Source: Methanothrix thermoacetophila PT
GTDB lineage: Archaea > Halobacteriota > Methanosarcinia > Methanotrichales > Methanotrichaceae
DNA length: 64,000 bases
Direction: 5' to 3'
NCBI RefSeq assembly: GCF_000014945.1
Contig: NC_008553.1
Span: 1,815,472 to 1,879,471 of the forward strand
Part shown: positions 53,329-62,037 of the stretch, in pieces
Position numbering within the stretch: position 1 is the stretch's first letter
Layout: each line of letters opens with the position of its first letter
Program-made: the position numbers and the translations under genes
Notes under the pieces: generated by a model
The model's input: only the letters and a program-made list of their open reading frames with translations
Databases searched by the model: none
Told to the model about the DNA's origin: nothing

Positions 53329-53531
53329 CACTTCCTGACGCGCTCCCTCTGCACGGTCTTCATCCTGGCGATCGTCCGGCGGATCTCCCTGATCCTTCCG
53401 GGCTTCTCAGGAGCGCCACCTGCCCTCACAGCACCCCTCTCGCGTATCAGCTCCACCTCAAGCTTTCGGAGCTCCTCTTCGAGCTCCTCTGAGCTCATGT
53501 TCCTGATCTCATCGATCCTGAATATCGCCAT
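53328..53531 (-). CDS. rpl29: 50S ribosomal protein L29
   Basis: 67 residues. [20 protein letters not shown] and [16 protein letters not shown] are typical. It starts 23 bases inside the end of S3. Confidence 0.96.
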   Translation of the reverse strand: MAIFRIDEIRNMSSEELEEELRKLEVELIRERGAVRAGGAPEKPGRIREIRRTIARMKTVQRERVRK

Positions 53532-54339
53532 GGGTCTCAGCCTCGCTCATTTCGGTCCTGCTCTCCGGCTCCTGAGGGGACTGCCCCTCCTCTGTTGTCG
53601 GAGGCGTCTCAACCGGCTCGTCGAGGAGCCTGTCCAGCTCGCTCTTCTTCTCCCCGGCCTGCTGCTCCTGAGTCTCAGCAGCTTGTGAAGGCTCAGCTTC
53701 GAGTACAGCCTCCTCTACCACAGGCTCCTTTTCAGGCTCCTTTGGCGGTGCATTTATCTGGAAGTCGTCCGGCAAAACAGCGCCTGGCGGGACGATCCTG
53801 ACCTGGCAGCCGATCGCGCCGAGCTTCTTCACAGCAACGGCATAGCCTGTATCGACTATCTCCTCAGCCGGCTTACCTGAGTGTTTTATGTACCCAGCGA
53901 GGAACTTCTCGACCCGCGACCTCGGGCCGGTCAGTTTGCCGCTGATCACTATCTCGCATCCGAGCGCACCAGAGTCCATGACCCTGCGCAGCATCGACTG
54001 TCCTGCCTTCCGGAAGTACCAACCGTGCTCCAGCGAGCTTGCGAGCCTGTTCGCTACAACTCTGGCGTTCAGGTCGCTCTTCCCGACGTCCTGGACATCT
54101 ATCTGCGGGTTGTCTAGTCTGAACCTTCTCTCAAGGTCCCGCGTTAGCTTGCGTATCAGCTTCCCGCCCTTTCCTATGACCATGCCGGGTTTCTCAGCAT
54201 AAACCGTGATCTGTGTGCCCATTGGGGTGCGGTTCATGACCATGCCGCCGTATCCAGCCCGATCCAGCTCTTTCGCGAGATACTCATCCACGAGCGCCTT
54301 GGTGAACCCCTCCTGGACGAACTTCTTCTCAACAGCCAA
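53509..54339 (-). CDS. rps3: 30S ribosomal protein S3 with acidic C-terminal tail
   Basis: 276 residues. KH domain ([20 protein letters not shown], GxxG loop) and [20 protein letters not shown]. After about residue 205 comes a Glu/Pro/Gln-rich low-complexity tail ([20 protein letters not shown]) of about 70 residues that is not part of the core fold. TTG 54339 follows GAGGTAGT. Confidence 0.97.
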   Translation of the reverse strand: MAVEKKFVQEGFTKALVDEYLAKELDRAGYGGMVMNRTPMGTQITVYAEKPGMVIGKGGKLIRKLTRDLERRFRLDNPQIDVQDVGKSDLNARVVANRLASSLEHGWYFRKAGQSMLRRVMDSGALGCEIVISGKLTGPRSRVEKFLAGYIKHSGKPAEEIVDTGYAVAVKKLGAIGCQVRIVPPGAVLPDDFQINAPPKEPEKEPVVEEAVLEAEPSQAAETQEQQAGEKKSELDRLLDEPVETPPTTEEGQSPQEPESRTEMSEAETHGDIQDR

Positions 54340-54340
54340 A

Positions 54341-54799
54341 CTACCTCACCTCTGTCAGTATCATCTCTATGGATACGGTCTCCTGGTTCTTCGGAGTGGC
54401 CCTGCCCATGGCCCTCGGCATCCATCCCCGGAACGTCCTTCCCTTCTTTGTGTTGGCATACCCAATAACCAGCCTTTCCTTCTCGAGACCCTTATACTCC
54501 GCATTTCCAATCGCATTCTCCAGCACTCTGAGCACCGCCCTGGCCGCTTTCTGGGGGAACCTCCCGGCTGGCCAGCCAACAAGACCATGCCTGTGGGGCA
54601 CATTCCTGTTGTACCGCCTGAACGGCACCGCCCTCTTCAGAGCTATAACGTCCTGGAGGAACCTCTCCGCAGCCTCGACCTTCATTCCTCTTATCGCCCT
54701 GCAGATCTCCCTGGCGTGCTTCGGAGAGATGGGCAGTTCCACGCCCATCGCCCTGGCAAACCGCCCCTCCGGGGTAATTGAGTAGTTCAGTCTTCCCAC
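54341..54799 (-). CDS. rpl22: 50S ribosomal protein L22
   Basis: 152 residues, exit-tunnel protein, archaeal L17/L22 type. [20 protein letters not shown] start and [20 protein letters not shown] hairpin. GTG 54799 has GAGGT at proper spacing; GTG 54805 would have none. Confidence 0.96.
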   Translation of the reverse strand: MGRLNYSITPEGRFARAMGVELPISPKHAREICRAIRGMKVEAAERFLQDVIALKRAVPFRRYNRNVPHRHGLVGWPAGRFPQKAARAVLRVLENAIGNAEYKGLEKERLVIGYANTKKGRTFRGWMPRAMGRATPKNQETVSIEMILTEVR

Positions 54800-54808
54800 G
54801 AGCACACC

Positions 54809-55219
54809 TCACTTGAGCGGCACGAACTTGCTCGACCGCGTTGCTCCGACGCCTGCAGCGCCGTGAATCACCCTGGCCCTCGTCAGAGCGTACTCTCCAA
54901 GATAATGGCCAATCATCTCAGGAATGATCTCCACGCGCTGGAAGGTTTTCCCGTTGTGTATCTCCACTACCTTCCCGACCATCTCAGGGAGCACTATCGC
55001 ATCCCTCAGGTGCGTCTTTGCAGTTCCTCTGGCCCTGAGCTTCGCCATGAACTTCCTGTGTTCCTTCGAGAGCCCTCTCCTGAGCGTCCTCCGCTGTCTT
55101 GACGGAAGAAGCTCTGCGATCTCCTCCAGGCGCATCTTTGCAAGCTCAGATACCCTGTAGCCTCTGTAGGTGAATTCCTCCTTCCTCTTGGGAAGCTTGG
55201 ATCCCGCTTTCTTCGCCAC
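54809..55219 (-). CDS. rps19: 30S ribosomal protein S19
   Basis: 136 residues, archaeal S15e/S19 type. [20 protein letters not shown] and [20 protein letters not shown] are diagnostic. GTG 55219 follows GGAGGTAGTT. Confidence 0.97.
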   Translation of the reverse strand: MAKKAGSKLPKRKEEFTYRGYRVSELAKMRLEEIAELLPSRQRRTLRRGLSKEHRKFMAKLRARGTAKTHLRDAIVLPEMVGKVVEIHNGKTFQRVEIIPEMIGHYLGEYALTRARVIHGAAGVGATRSSKFVPLK

Positions 55220-55231
55220 AACTACCTCCTC

Positions 55232-55942
55232 CTAGCGTTTGCCCGTCCTGCGAGCTGCTATCGATCCGACCTTACGCCCAGGAGGTGTGCCCCTGCTCAC
55301 GGTCTTGGGCCGGCCCGGATGCTGGCGTCCTCCGCCTCCAAAGGGATGGTCCACGGCGTTCATGGCCACACCCCTGACCCTTGGCCACTTCACGGCCTTA
55401 GATCTGTATTTGTAAAAGCTCTTCCCCGCCTTCACCAAGGGCTTCTCCGTTCTTCCACCACCTGCGACAACGCCTATGGTCGCCAGGCAGTTTGGATTCA
55501 GCCACTTCATCTCTCCACTCGGAAGCTGGACCACGGTCGCACCCACGTCGTGTGCTACAAGTATCCCGTAGACACCGCTGGCTCTGGCGAACTGTCCGCC
55601 ATGGCCCGGCTTCGACTCGATATTGCATATAGGCATGCCCTCAGGGATGCTCGCCAGCGGCAGGGTGTTGCCGGGCTGTATCTCCGCAGCAGGCCCACAG
55701 GCGATCTCCTGACCAATGTATGTGCCTTCGGTGGCGAGAACATACTGCTTCTCCCCATTCTCGAGCCTCACGAGCGCCACGGGAGCCGTCCTGGCAGGGT
55801 CGTGCATTATATCCTCCACGATACCGCGAACAAGATCTCCGCTGAACTTGATGTGCTTTATATCAGCCCTGTATCTGTGTGATGGCGCACGGTATGTGGG
55901 CGTTCCCTTGCCCCTGTTCTGTGATATTATTCTCTTGCCCAT
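55232..55942 (-). CDS. rpl2: 50S ribosomal protein L2
   Basis: 236 residues. MGKRIISQNRGKGTPTYRAP start, and the C-terminal RGVAMNAVDHPFGGGGRQHP with the conserved His near the peptidyl-transferase centre. ATG 55942 follows AAGGTGG; an earlier in-frame ATG at 55999 falls inside L23. Confidence 0.98.
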   Translation of the reverse strand: MGKRIISQNRGKGTPTYRAPSHRYRADIKHIKFSGDLVRGIVEDIMHDPARTAPVALVRLENGEKQYVLATEGTYIGQEIACGPAAEIQPGNTLPLASIPEGMPICNIESKPGHGGQFARASGVYGILVAHDVGATVVQLPSGEMKWLNPNCLATIGVVAGGGRTEKPLVKAGKSFYKYRSKAVKWPRVRGVAMNAVDHPFGGGGRQHPGRPKTVSRGTPPGRKVGSIAARRTGKR

Positions 55943-55952
55943 CGCAACCACC

Positions 55953-56201
55953 TTACAGCAGGCCCAGCCTGGTGGCCAGCTCATTTGCGGTCTTATCACC
56001 AGCGAGCCTTACAACAGCCTTCTTCTCGCCCCGGGGTGTTATCATGGTTCTGATATCGACAACCTCAACATCATACAGATCCTCGAGCTCCTTCTTGATC
56101 TGCGGCTTTGTTGCTCTCAGATCCACAATAAACTCTATGGTGTTGTCCTTATCGATCATGTTGGTGACCTTCTCGGGGACGTAAGGACACTTTATTATCA
56201 T
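55953..56201 (-). CDS. rpl23: 50S ribosomal protein L23
   Basis: 82 residues. [20 protein letters not shown] and [23 protein letters not shown] 56201 follows GGAGGAGAGACT and overlaps the L4 stop. Confidence 0.97.
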   Translation of the reverse strand: MIIKCPYVPEKVTNMIDKDNTIEFIVDLRATKPQIKKELEDLYDVEVVDIRTMITPRGEKKAVVRLAGDKTANELATRLGLL

Positions 56202-56953
56202 AGTCTCTCCTCCAGAACCTTTAGGGATGGCTCGCTCCACACTGTAAGCCTTCCAGCGTGGGTCCCCGGCGCCAGAAGCTCAGCATTCAGTCTATCAGCG
56301 GTCACGAAATCGACTCCTGGAAGGTTGCGCGCAGCTCTTCCTATACCATTATCGGCCGCTGCCACGATCAGAATGCTCCTGGGCTGCCTGAACCTTCTTC
56401 CTCTGATCTTGCCCTTTCCGGCCCGCACCTTCCGTCCGTTCTTCGCCCTCATAACGTCATCCCAGAGGCCCGCAGCCATCAGAAACCTCCTCAGCTCTGA
56501 GGTCTTTGATATGCTCTCGATCTCGCCCCTCACCACTATCGGCAGCTCGCCACTGAAGAGATGTCCCCTGGCTGCCACAATATCCGGCTTCGCCGTCGCA
56601 GCCACAGCAGATCTTATCGCCTTGATCCTCTCCTTCTCGTTGATCTTCTCGCTCAGGACCTTTGATGGCACTGGAGGATGGGATGCACGCCCGCCTCTTG
56701 CCATGGGAACAGCAGCGGCTCTTCTTCCTGTAACAATCCTCGGCACCCTGGATACTCCATGGCCCGGTCCCCACGATCTGGCTGAGGTGTTCATACCAGC
56801 GTAGAAATGTGGCCCATAGGGCTGCAGTCTGTTGGCCTGTGCTGCAAGCACAGCCCTCTTTATGAGATCCGGCCTGTACTCCTCATCAAAGATCGCCGGT
56901 AGCACAATCTCGCCGACCGGATTTCCTGATATGTCGATAATCTTAGCGTTCAT
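56198..56953 (-). CDS. rpl4: 50S ribosomal protein L4
   Basis: 251 residues, archaeal L4 with the extended tunnel loop: [20 protein letters not shown] and [19 protein letters not shown]. Confidence 0.97.
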   Translation of the reverse strand: MNAKIIDISGNPVGEIVLPAIFDEEYRPDLIKRAVLAAQANRLQPYGPHFYAGMNTSARSWGPGHGVSRVPRIVTGRRAAAVPMARGGRASHPPVPSKVLSEKINEKERIKAIRSAVAATAKPDIVAARGHLFSGELPIVVRGEIESISKTSELRRFLMAAGLWDDVMRAKNGRKVRAGKGKIRGRRFRQPRSILIVAAADNGIGRAARNLPGVDFVTADRLNAELLAPGTHAGRLTVWSEPSLKVLEERL

Positions 56954-56965
56954 CGCGATCCCCGA

Positions 56966-57973
56966 TCAGACTCCCTGCTTGGACTCCTTGCTGACATACA
57001 GTATCTGGGGCGCCTTCGGCGCGAATGCAGCGCCTGGCCTGATCGCCCTGCGCATCCTGACCAGCCTCTTCACAGGCCCCGGAACGCTTCCCTTTATCAG
57101 CATGTACTCATTTCTCACAACACCGTAGCCGACAAAGCCACCATCGGGGGTTATGTCCGTGCCGTTAGTGCCTATTGCCATTATTCTCTTGTTGAACTCG
57201 GTCCTCTGATGGTACCCAGTCTGGCCGAGCTGCGGAACCCTCCAGCTTATCCTTGCCGGGTGCCACGGCCCGAGGTTTCCGACATGTCTGAGCTTGCCGG
57301 TGCGCGAGTGCTTCCTCTTCTGGAGCATTATTCCCCAGCGCTTCACCGGCCCCTGGGTTCCCTTTCCCTTTGTCACGGCAGAGACATCAATCCATTCGCC
57401 AACGTTGAAGATGTTGCTCACAGCCACCTGGCTGCCCAGAAGCCCCTCAGCTGCTTTGAGCTGCTCCTCCACAGATCGCCCTGTGACAGGTATCTCCATG
57501 ATATCCGGCACCTTCTTTGGTACGCCCGTCAGCAGCCGTGGATTCGTGTGGGCGAGAACTCTGATCTCGCAGAGCTCATCCACCCTGGACTCGATATCCT
57601 CGAGGGATGCCCCCCTTCTTGCCTTTGGAATCGTTATCGCTCTCTCTAGATCCTGGCTTAGGTTCTCAGCCCAGAGCTCCCCAGCAGGTCTAATTCCGCC
57701 GTTGTAGGGCTCATACACCCTGAGCGCTGCTACGCTCATGGGCGGCACCTCCACCACTGTGACAGGCACGCTGATCTCCATGCCCTCTGTGAGGCTTCTC
57801 GGCCTGTCATCTATCATTATGACATGTGTCATGCCAGCTTTGTATCCGGCAAAGCCGGCCATCCCGGCCCTCTCATCTGCGACCCAGGATCTTATCCTTG
57901 GAACCTCGCTCTTGGCCCTCTTCCTGGGACTGAAGGCCAGTGAACCCCGCCTCGGTCGGTGTATCGTTGCCAT
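56966..57973 (-). CDS. rpl3: 50S ribosomal protein L3
   Basis: 335 residues, archaeal/eukaryal long form. RPRRGSLAFSPRKRAKSEVP start and PHxRxT-like region GPVKRWGIMLQKRKHSRTGK. GGAGGAGTAA directly precedes ATG; the TAA there is the stop of the SPOUT gene. Confidence 0.98.
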   Translation of the reverse strand: MATIHRPRRGSLAFSPRKRAKSEVPRIRSWVADERAGMAGFAGYKAGMTHVIMIDDRPRSLTEGMEISVPVTVVEVPPMSVAALRVYEPYNGGIRPAGELWAENLSQDLERAITIPKARRGASLEDIESRVDELCEIRVLAHTNPRLLTGVPKKVPDIMEIPVTGRSVEEQLKAAEGLLGSQVAVSNIFNVGEWIDVSAVTKGKGTQGPVKRWGIMLQKRKHSRTGKLRHVGNLGPWHPARISWRVPQLGQTGYHQRTEFNKRIMAIGTNGTDITPDGGFVGYGVVRNEYMLIKGSVPGPVKRLVRMRRAIRPGAAFAPKAPQILYVSKESKQGV

Positions 57974-58807
57974 TTACTCCTCCAGACGCACCAGGTTCAG
58001 CAGGGCAAGCGTCGAGATGACTGCCTCCTCGACGCGAACCGTCTCAGTTCCCTGATGCGGAATTGTGTTGATCACGCAGCATCTCTCCAGCATCTCGCGG
58101 CTCAGAAATGCATCAACGCCCCGTGCGGGGGAGCCGAACACCACCGCAAGCCCTCTCGAGCCTGATCTCTCTATGTGGTTGAGCAGATCACAGCTCACCG
58201 GAGTTCCCTTTCTGGAGGTAGCCACGACGAACTCGTCCCTGGAGCGAAGGTACTCCTCTGCGCTGTCCACAACGATCGTCTCGTAGCCCCAGTATCCGGG
58301 TATCTCACTCCGGTCCACAGGCTCGGCGGCGAGTGGACTCAGCGAAAAGATCCTGACGTTCAGGCGCTGCCCCTTCTGGAATCTTCTTTTTGATTTAAGG
58401 GGTACAGGGCGGTCGAGGCCGACCTCAACCCATGCGCCTCCATCAGATCCGACGCTTTCTACTACCATTCCGACTCTTATCTCGCCTACCTTGAGCGTTG
58501 AGCTTCTGGAGCCCACTGGATGATGGGCGGTTCTAAGCGGCGGCAGAACTCCCGCGTGCCTCAGCTCTCTCATCCTGGGAAAGAGCAGCTTCCGCAAGTA
58601 CTGTGGAGTTTCTGCGTACCGCAGCACAGTGCTTATGAACCTGGAATCGTCGAACTCATCATCGCGATACACGACGATCCGGTCGATGCGGAAGACCGCC
58701 GCAGCCCTTGCGATAAGCCCTACCTTCGCGGTGCGAAGGCGCAGATCCGCCGTCTCCATCGTGTACGAGGACGGTATCAGTATGGACCGCTCGCAAGGAC
58801 CGCTCAT
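57974..58807 (-). CDS. SPOUT-family RNA methyltransferase (putative RNA uridine N3 methyltransferase)
   Basis: 277 residues. The SPOUT knot is indicated by LAVVFGSPARGVDAFLSREM near residue 225 and CVINTIPHQGTETVRVEEAV at the end; TAKVGLIARAAAVFRIDRIV is the N-terminal half of the knot. A middle OB-like insert (VGMVVESVGSDGGAWVEVGL) is usual in this archaeal group at the head of the L3 operon. ATG 58807 lies about 35 bases from the TATA box, with AAGGAC as binding site. Likely target is rRNA; the exact base is unproven here. Confidence 0.85.
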   Translation of the reverse strand: MSGPCERSILIPSSYTMETADLRLRTAKVGLIARAAAVFRIDRIVVYRDDEFDDSRFISTVLRYAETPQYLRKLLFPRMRELRHAGVLPPLRTAHHPVGSRSSTLKVGEIRVGMVVESVGSDGGAWVEVGLDRPVPLKSKRRFQKGQRLNVRIFSLSPLAAEPVDRSEIPGYWGYETIVVDSAEEYLRSRDEFVVATSRKGTPVSCDLLNHIERSGSRGLAVVFGSPARGVDAFLSREMLERCCVINTIPHQGTETVRVEEAVISTLALLNLVRLEE

Positions 58808-58836
58808 CAGATGTCCTTCTTTCAGGGGAGAGACCC

Positions 58837-58847
58837 AATATAAAAAG
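58837..58847 (-). promoter_or_regulatory. promoter of the ribosomal protein operon
   Basis: CTTTTTATATTG on the minus strand, before the SPOUT gene that heads about 28 minus-strand genes with little spacing. No comparable TATA box was noticed inside the run. Confidence 0.65.
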
Positions 58848-58968
58848 GTTTGCATGATCTGCTGCTGTTGAATGCGCTCCGGGAAAGATCGTGGATCAAC
58901 TGCCACGCAGCGCGCATAACACAGCTTTTAATATACAAGAATGGCTAAAAGCATTATGAGGTGTTCAT

Positions 58969-59766
58969 GTGGCTTTATTCGATTCACAGCTTCCGATAGT
59001 AATAGTCATTCTGCTCATACTTCTCAGCCAATCGATGAAGATTGTAAGAGAGTACGAGCGTGTCGTCATCTTCCGTCTTGGCAGGTACAGCGGCGTCAAG
59101 GGCCCGGGGCTCTTCTTCATAATCCCTATCATAGACAGGGTGCAGCTCATAGATCTCCGTGTCGTGACGATAGATGTGCAGAAGCAGGTCGTGATAACAA
59201 GAGATAACGTGACAGTGGATGTTGATGCCGTGATATACTACCGCGTTATGGATCCGGCAAAGGCCGTGATCCAGGTGGAGAACTACAGGGTGGCGACCGC
59301 CCTTCTCTCGCAGACAACGCTGAGGGATGTGCTGGGACAGATAGATCTGGACGATCTCCTCTCGAAGAGGGAGGAGCTGAACCTCAAACTCCAGGCGATT
59401 CTCGACAGGCACACCGATCCGTGGGGCATAAAGGTGACTGCGGTCACGCTGAGAGATGTGAGCCTGCCAGAGTCCATGATGCGCGCGATAGCGAAGCAGG
59501 CGGAGGCTGAGAGGGAGAAGCGGTCTAGGATAATCCTGGCGGATGGAGAGCTCCAGGCGTCCAAGACCATGGCAGAGGCGGCTGCGCTGTATCAGCACGC
59601 GCCCATTGCCATAAAGCTCAGGGAGCTCCAGACGCTGGCGGAGATCGCCAGGGAGAGGAACCTGATAGTTGTGACTTCAGGCGCTGATGTGGGGAGCACC
59701 ACAGGTATTGTGGCAGGCATCCAGAGAGCAGTTGAGGAGACAGGTAGAGGTGAGAGCAGGGCCTGA
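58969..59766 (+). CDS. SPFH/stomatin-family membrane protein (slipin)
   Basis: 265 residues: one N-terminal membrane segment (LPIVIVILLILLSQSM), then a band-7 domain (REYERVVIFRLGRYSGVKGP; IDRVQLIDLRVVTIDVQKQV) and a coiled coil with the stomatin motif AKQAEAEREKRSRIILADGE. Such proteins form membrane microdomain scaffolds. It precedes an NfeD protease gene by 12 bases, the standard archaeal stomatin/NfeD pair. Confidence 0.95.
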   Translation: MALFDSQLPIVIVILLILLSQSMKIVREYERVVIFRLGRYSGVKGPGLFFIIPIIDRVQLIDLRVVTIDVQKQVVITRDNVTVDVDAVIYYRVMDPAKAVIQVENYRVATALLSQTTLRDVLGQIDLDDLLSKREELNLKLQAILDRHTDPWGIKVTAVTLRDVSLPESMMRAIAKQAEAEREKRSRIILADGELQASKTMAEAAALYQHAPIAIKLRELQTLAEIARERNLIVVTSGADVGSTTGIVAGIQRAVEETGRGESRA

Positions 59767-59778
59767 AAGTGATCTGAG

Positions 59779-61044
59779 ATGGGGTTGCACCTGAAGTCGC
59801 TATTAATTCTGCTGCTATTATCATCCCCCTGCCTCGGGGATGTCGTCTCTCTCCGGATAGATGGGGCCATAACTCCGGCGAGCGACGATCTTGTGAAGAC
59901 TGCTATAGGCTACGCTGAGAGCTCGAACGCTGATGCATTGATTCTGATGCTCGATACACCCGGAGGCGGCCTGAGCGAGACACTGGAGATAATAGCTGTT
60001 GTGGAGAGAACCGAGATACCTGTGGTGGGATACGTCTCCCCATCAGGGGCGAAGGCGTGGTCTGCGGGCACAATGATACTGATCAGCACAGATATAGCAG
60101 CAATGGCCCCGAACACGATCATAGGCTCGGCCCAGCCGGTCAGGCTTCTTCCCACAGGTGCGACTGAGCCTGTCAACGACACGAAGACGACAAACGCGAT
60201 AGTTGCGCTCATCGAGGAGAAGGCCAAGATCCATGGGCGGAACAGGACCGCGGCTAGGGAGTTCGTCCTGAGCAACCTCAATCTCAATGCTGAGGAGGCG
60301 CTGGAGTATGGGGTGATCGAGCACGTCTCCCCCGATATCAGCAGTCTCCTCAAATCCATCAACGGCAGCTCTGCGAAGAATAGAACTCTTGTGACAGAGG
60401 GCGCTGCGGTAGTGATCTTCGAGCCGGACCTCAGGCTCAGGGTGCTGATGCTTCTATCTGATCCAACAATCGCCGGATTGCTGCTGCTCGTCGGCCTCTA
60501 CGCTCTCATCTTCGGAATCTCAAATCCGGGCCTCGGAGCGGAGGTGTTTGGCGTTATAGCGATCGCGCTTGGGCTCATAGGTCAGGGGTTCGATGTCAAC
60601 ATCGGCGCTCTGTTTCTCATAATCCTCGGCATGGGCCTGATTCTGGCAGAGCTGCACACCCACGCCATGGGAGTTCTGGGCGTTGCCGGACTGATCTGCA
60701 TCGTCCTGGGCACACTTCTCTTCGCACCCATAGGGTTCCCGGAGTGGTATCTGCCAGGGGAATACCAGCGGTCTGTTATCAGGCTCTTCCTGCTTCCGTC
60801 CCTGACGATGGCCGGATTCTTCGCGTTTGCAGTTTATAAGATAGCTGAGGCAAGGCGCAGGCCGACTTTTGAGGAGACTGCTGGGCAGTACGCAGAGACG
60901 ATCGAGACACTGGATCCAAAAGGCTATGTCATATTCCGCGGGGAGTACTGGAAGGCGGAGGCTGATGAGAGAATCGAAAAAGGAGAAACAGTCGAGGTTG
61001 TGGGAATCTCCGGCCAGACGCTCAAAGTCAGGAAGGTCAGGTGA
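59779..61044 (+). CDS. NfeD-family membrane serine protease (ClpP-class)
   Basis: 421 residues. Signal/first TM (SLLILLLLSSPCLGDVVSL), then a ClpP-like domain: LMLDTPGGGLSETLEII, YVSPSGAKAWSAGTMILIST with the nucleophile Ser in SAGT, and a Lys in NDTKTTNAIV as probable base. About four membrane helices follow (LLLLVGLYALIFGISNPGLG and others), and a C-terminal OB fold (GEYWKAEADERIEKGETVEV). It cleaves stomatin partners in studied archaea. Its last 8 bases overlap the convergent argB. Confidence 0.95.
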   Translation: MGLHLKSLLILLLLSSPCLGDVVSLRIDGAITPASDDLVKTAIGYAESSNADALILMLDTPGGGLSETLEIIAVVERTEIPVVGYVSPSGAKAWSAGTMILISTDIAAMAPNTIIGSAQPVRLLPTGATEPVNDTKTTNAIVALIEEKAKIHGRNRTAAREFVLSNLNLNAEEALEYGVIEHVSPDISSLLKSINGSSAKNRTLVTEGAAVVIFEPDLRLRVLMLLSDPTIAGLLLLVGLYALIFGISNPGLGAEVFGVIAIALGLIGQGFDVNIGALFLIILGMGLILAELHTHAMGVLGVAGLICIVLGTLLFAPIGFPEWYLPGEYQRSVIRLFLLPSLTMAGFFAFAVYKIAEARRRPTFEETAGQYAETIETLDPKGYVIFRGEYWKAEADERIEKGETVEVVGISGQTLKVRKVR

Positions 61045-61906
61045 TGTTGCTGATCATCGTGCCTATGCCTGCATCTGTCAGAAGCTCCAGTATGATCGCA
61101 TGCGGTATCCTGCCGTCGATTATGTGTGCCTTCTCGACGCCGCGCTCAACAGCCCGAACACAGGCCTCGACCTTCGGGATCATACCACCCTTTATAATAC
61201 CCCTCTCAACAAGCCTCTGAAATTCAGAGGGCGAGAACTGTGAGATCACCCTGCCCGGATCGTCTGGATCCTCCCTAACTCCCTCGACATCTGTTATTGA
61301 TATCAGCTTCTTCGCACGCAGGGCGACTGCCACAGCTCCGGCCACAGTATCAGCGTTGACGTTCAGGCTGTTCCCATCTCTGTCGATGGCGATGGGCGAG
61401 ATCACTGGGATGTAGCCCTTTCCTGCAGTGATCATCAGAATCTCCGGATTTATCTCCTCAACCTCCCCGACGTAGCCAAGATCTACGTTCTCCCCATTCA
61501 CATTCATCGGCGGCTTCTTCCTCGCCACTATGAGCATGCCATCCTTCCCGGAGAGCCCAATGCCCTTACCACCATGCTTGCCTATGAGAGAGACGAGTTC
61601 TGCATTGATGTTGCCCAGAAGCACCATTCTCGCTATCTCAAGCGTCTCCCTGTCAGTAACCCTGAGACCCGCAACGAACTCTGCCTTCTTCCCAAGCCGC
61701 TTCATAGTCTCGGAGATCTCAGGCCCTCCCCCATGAACGACCACTGGATGTATGCCTATGTATTTGAGTAGGATTATATCCTGTATGAAGTTCTCCAGGA
61801 TCTCGTGGTTCGTCATTATCGAGCCGCCGATCTTTATCACCATTATCGAGTCGTAAAACTCTCTTATGTACGGCAGAGCCTCTATGAGCACCTGTTCCTT
61901 TTTCAT
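61037..61906 (-). CDS. argB: acetylglutamate kinase
   Basis: Phosphorylates N-acetylglutamate in arginine synthesis; 289 residues. IMVIKIGGSIMTNHEILENF at the ATP-binding start, HPVVVHGGGPEISETMKRLG substrate loop, and ISITDVEGVREDPDDPGRVI near 205. C-terminal GGMIPKVEACVRAVERGVEK. Normal length. Its 3' end overlaps nfeD-like by 8 bases on the opposite strand. Confidence 0.97.
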   Translation of the reverse strand: MKKEQVLIEALPYIREFYDSIMVIKIGGSIMTNHEILENFIQDIILLKYIGIHPVVVHGGGPEISETMKRLGKKAEFVAGLRVTDRETLEIARMVLLGNINAELVSLIGKHGGKGIGLSGKDGMLIVARKKPPMNVNGENVDLGYVGEVEEINPEILMITAGKGYIPVISPIAIDRDGNSLNVNADTVAGAVAVALRAKKLISITDVEGVREDPDDPGRVISQFSPSEFQRLVERGIIKGGMIPKVEACVRAVERGVEKAHIIDGRIPHAIILELLTDAGIGTMISNIT

Positions 61907-62037
61907 ACCGCAGCCCCTATCGAAAATCTGGTTTGGTTTTGAGAGCAGCCCGAACGTGCTTCAGATCTGCTCTGAACCAGAGCAATCGATTTGAGCACAT
62001 CCAGGACGCTGCCATTTTAGATAGCCTCCGGCTGAGG

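Noticed and set aside
55716..56804. Plus-strand open frame of 362 codons opposite L2, L23 and L4
   Set aside because: It spans three certain ribosomal protein genes on the other strand and has no recognisable protein features.
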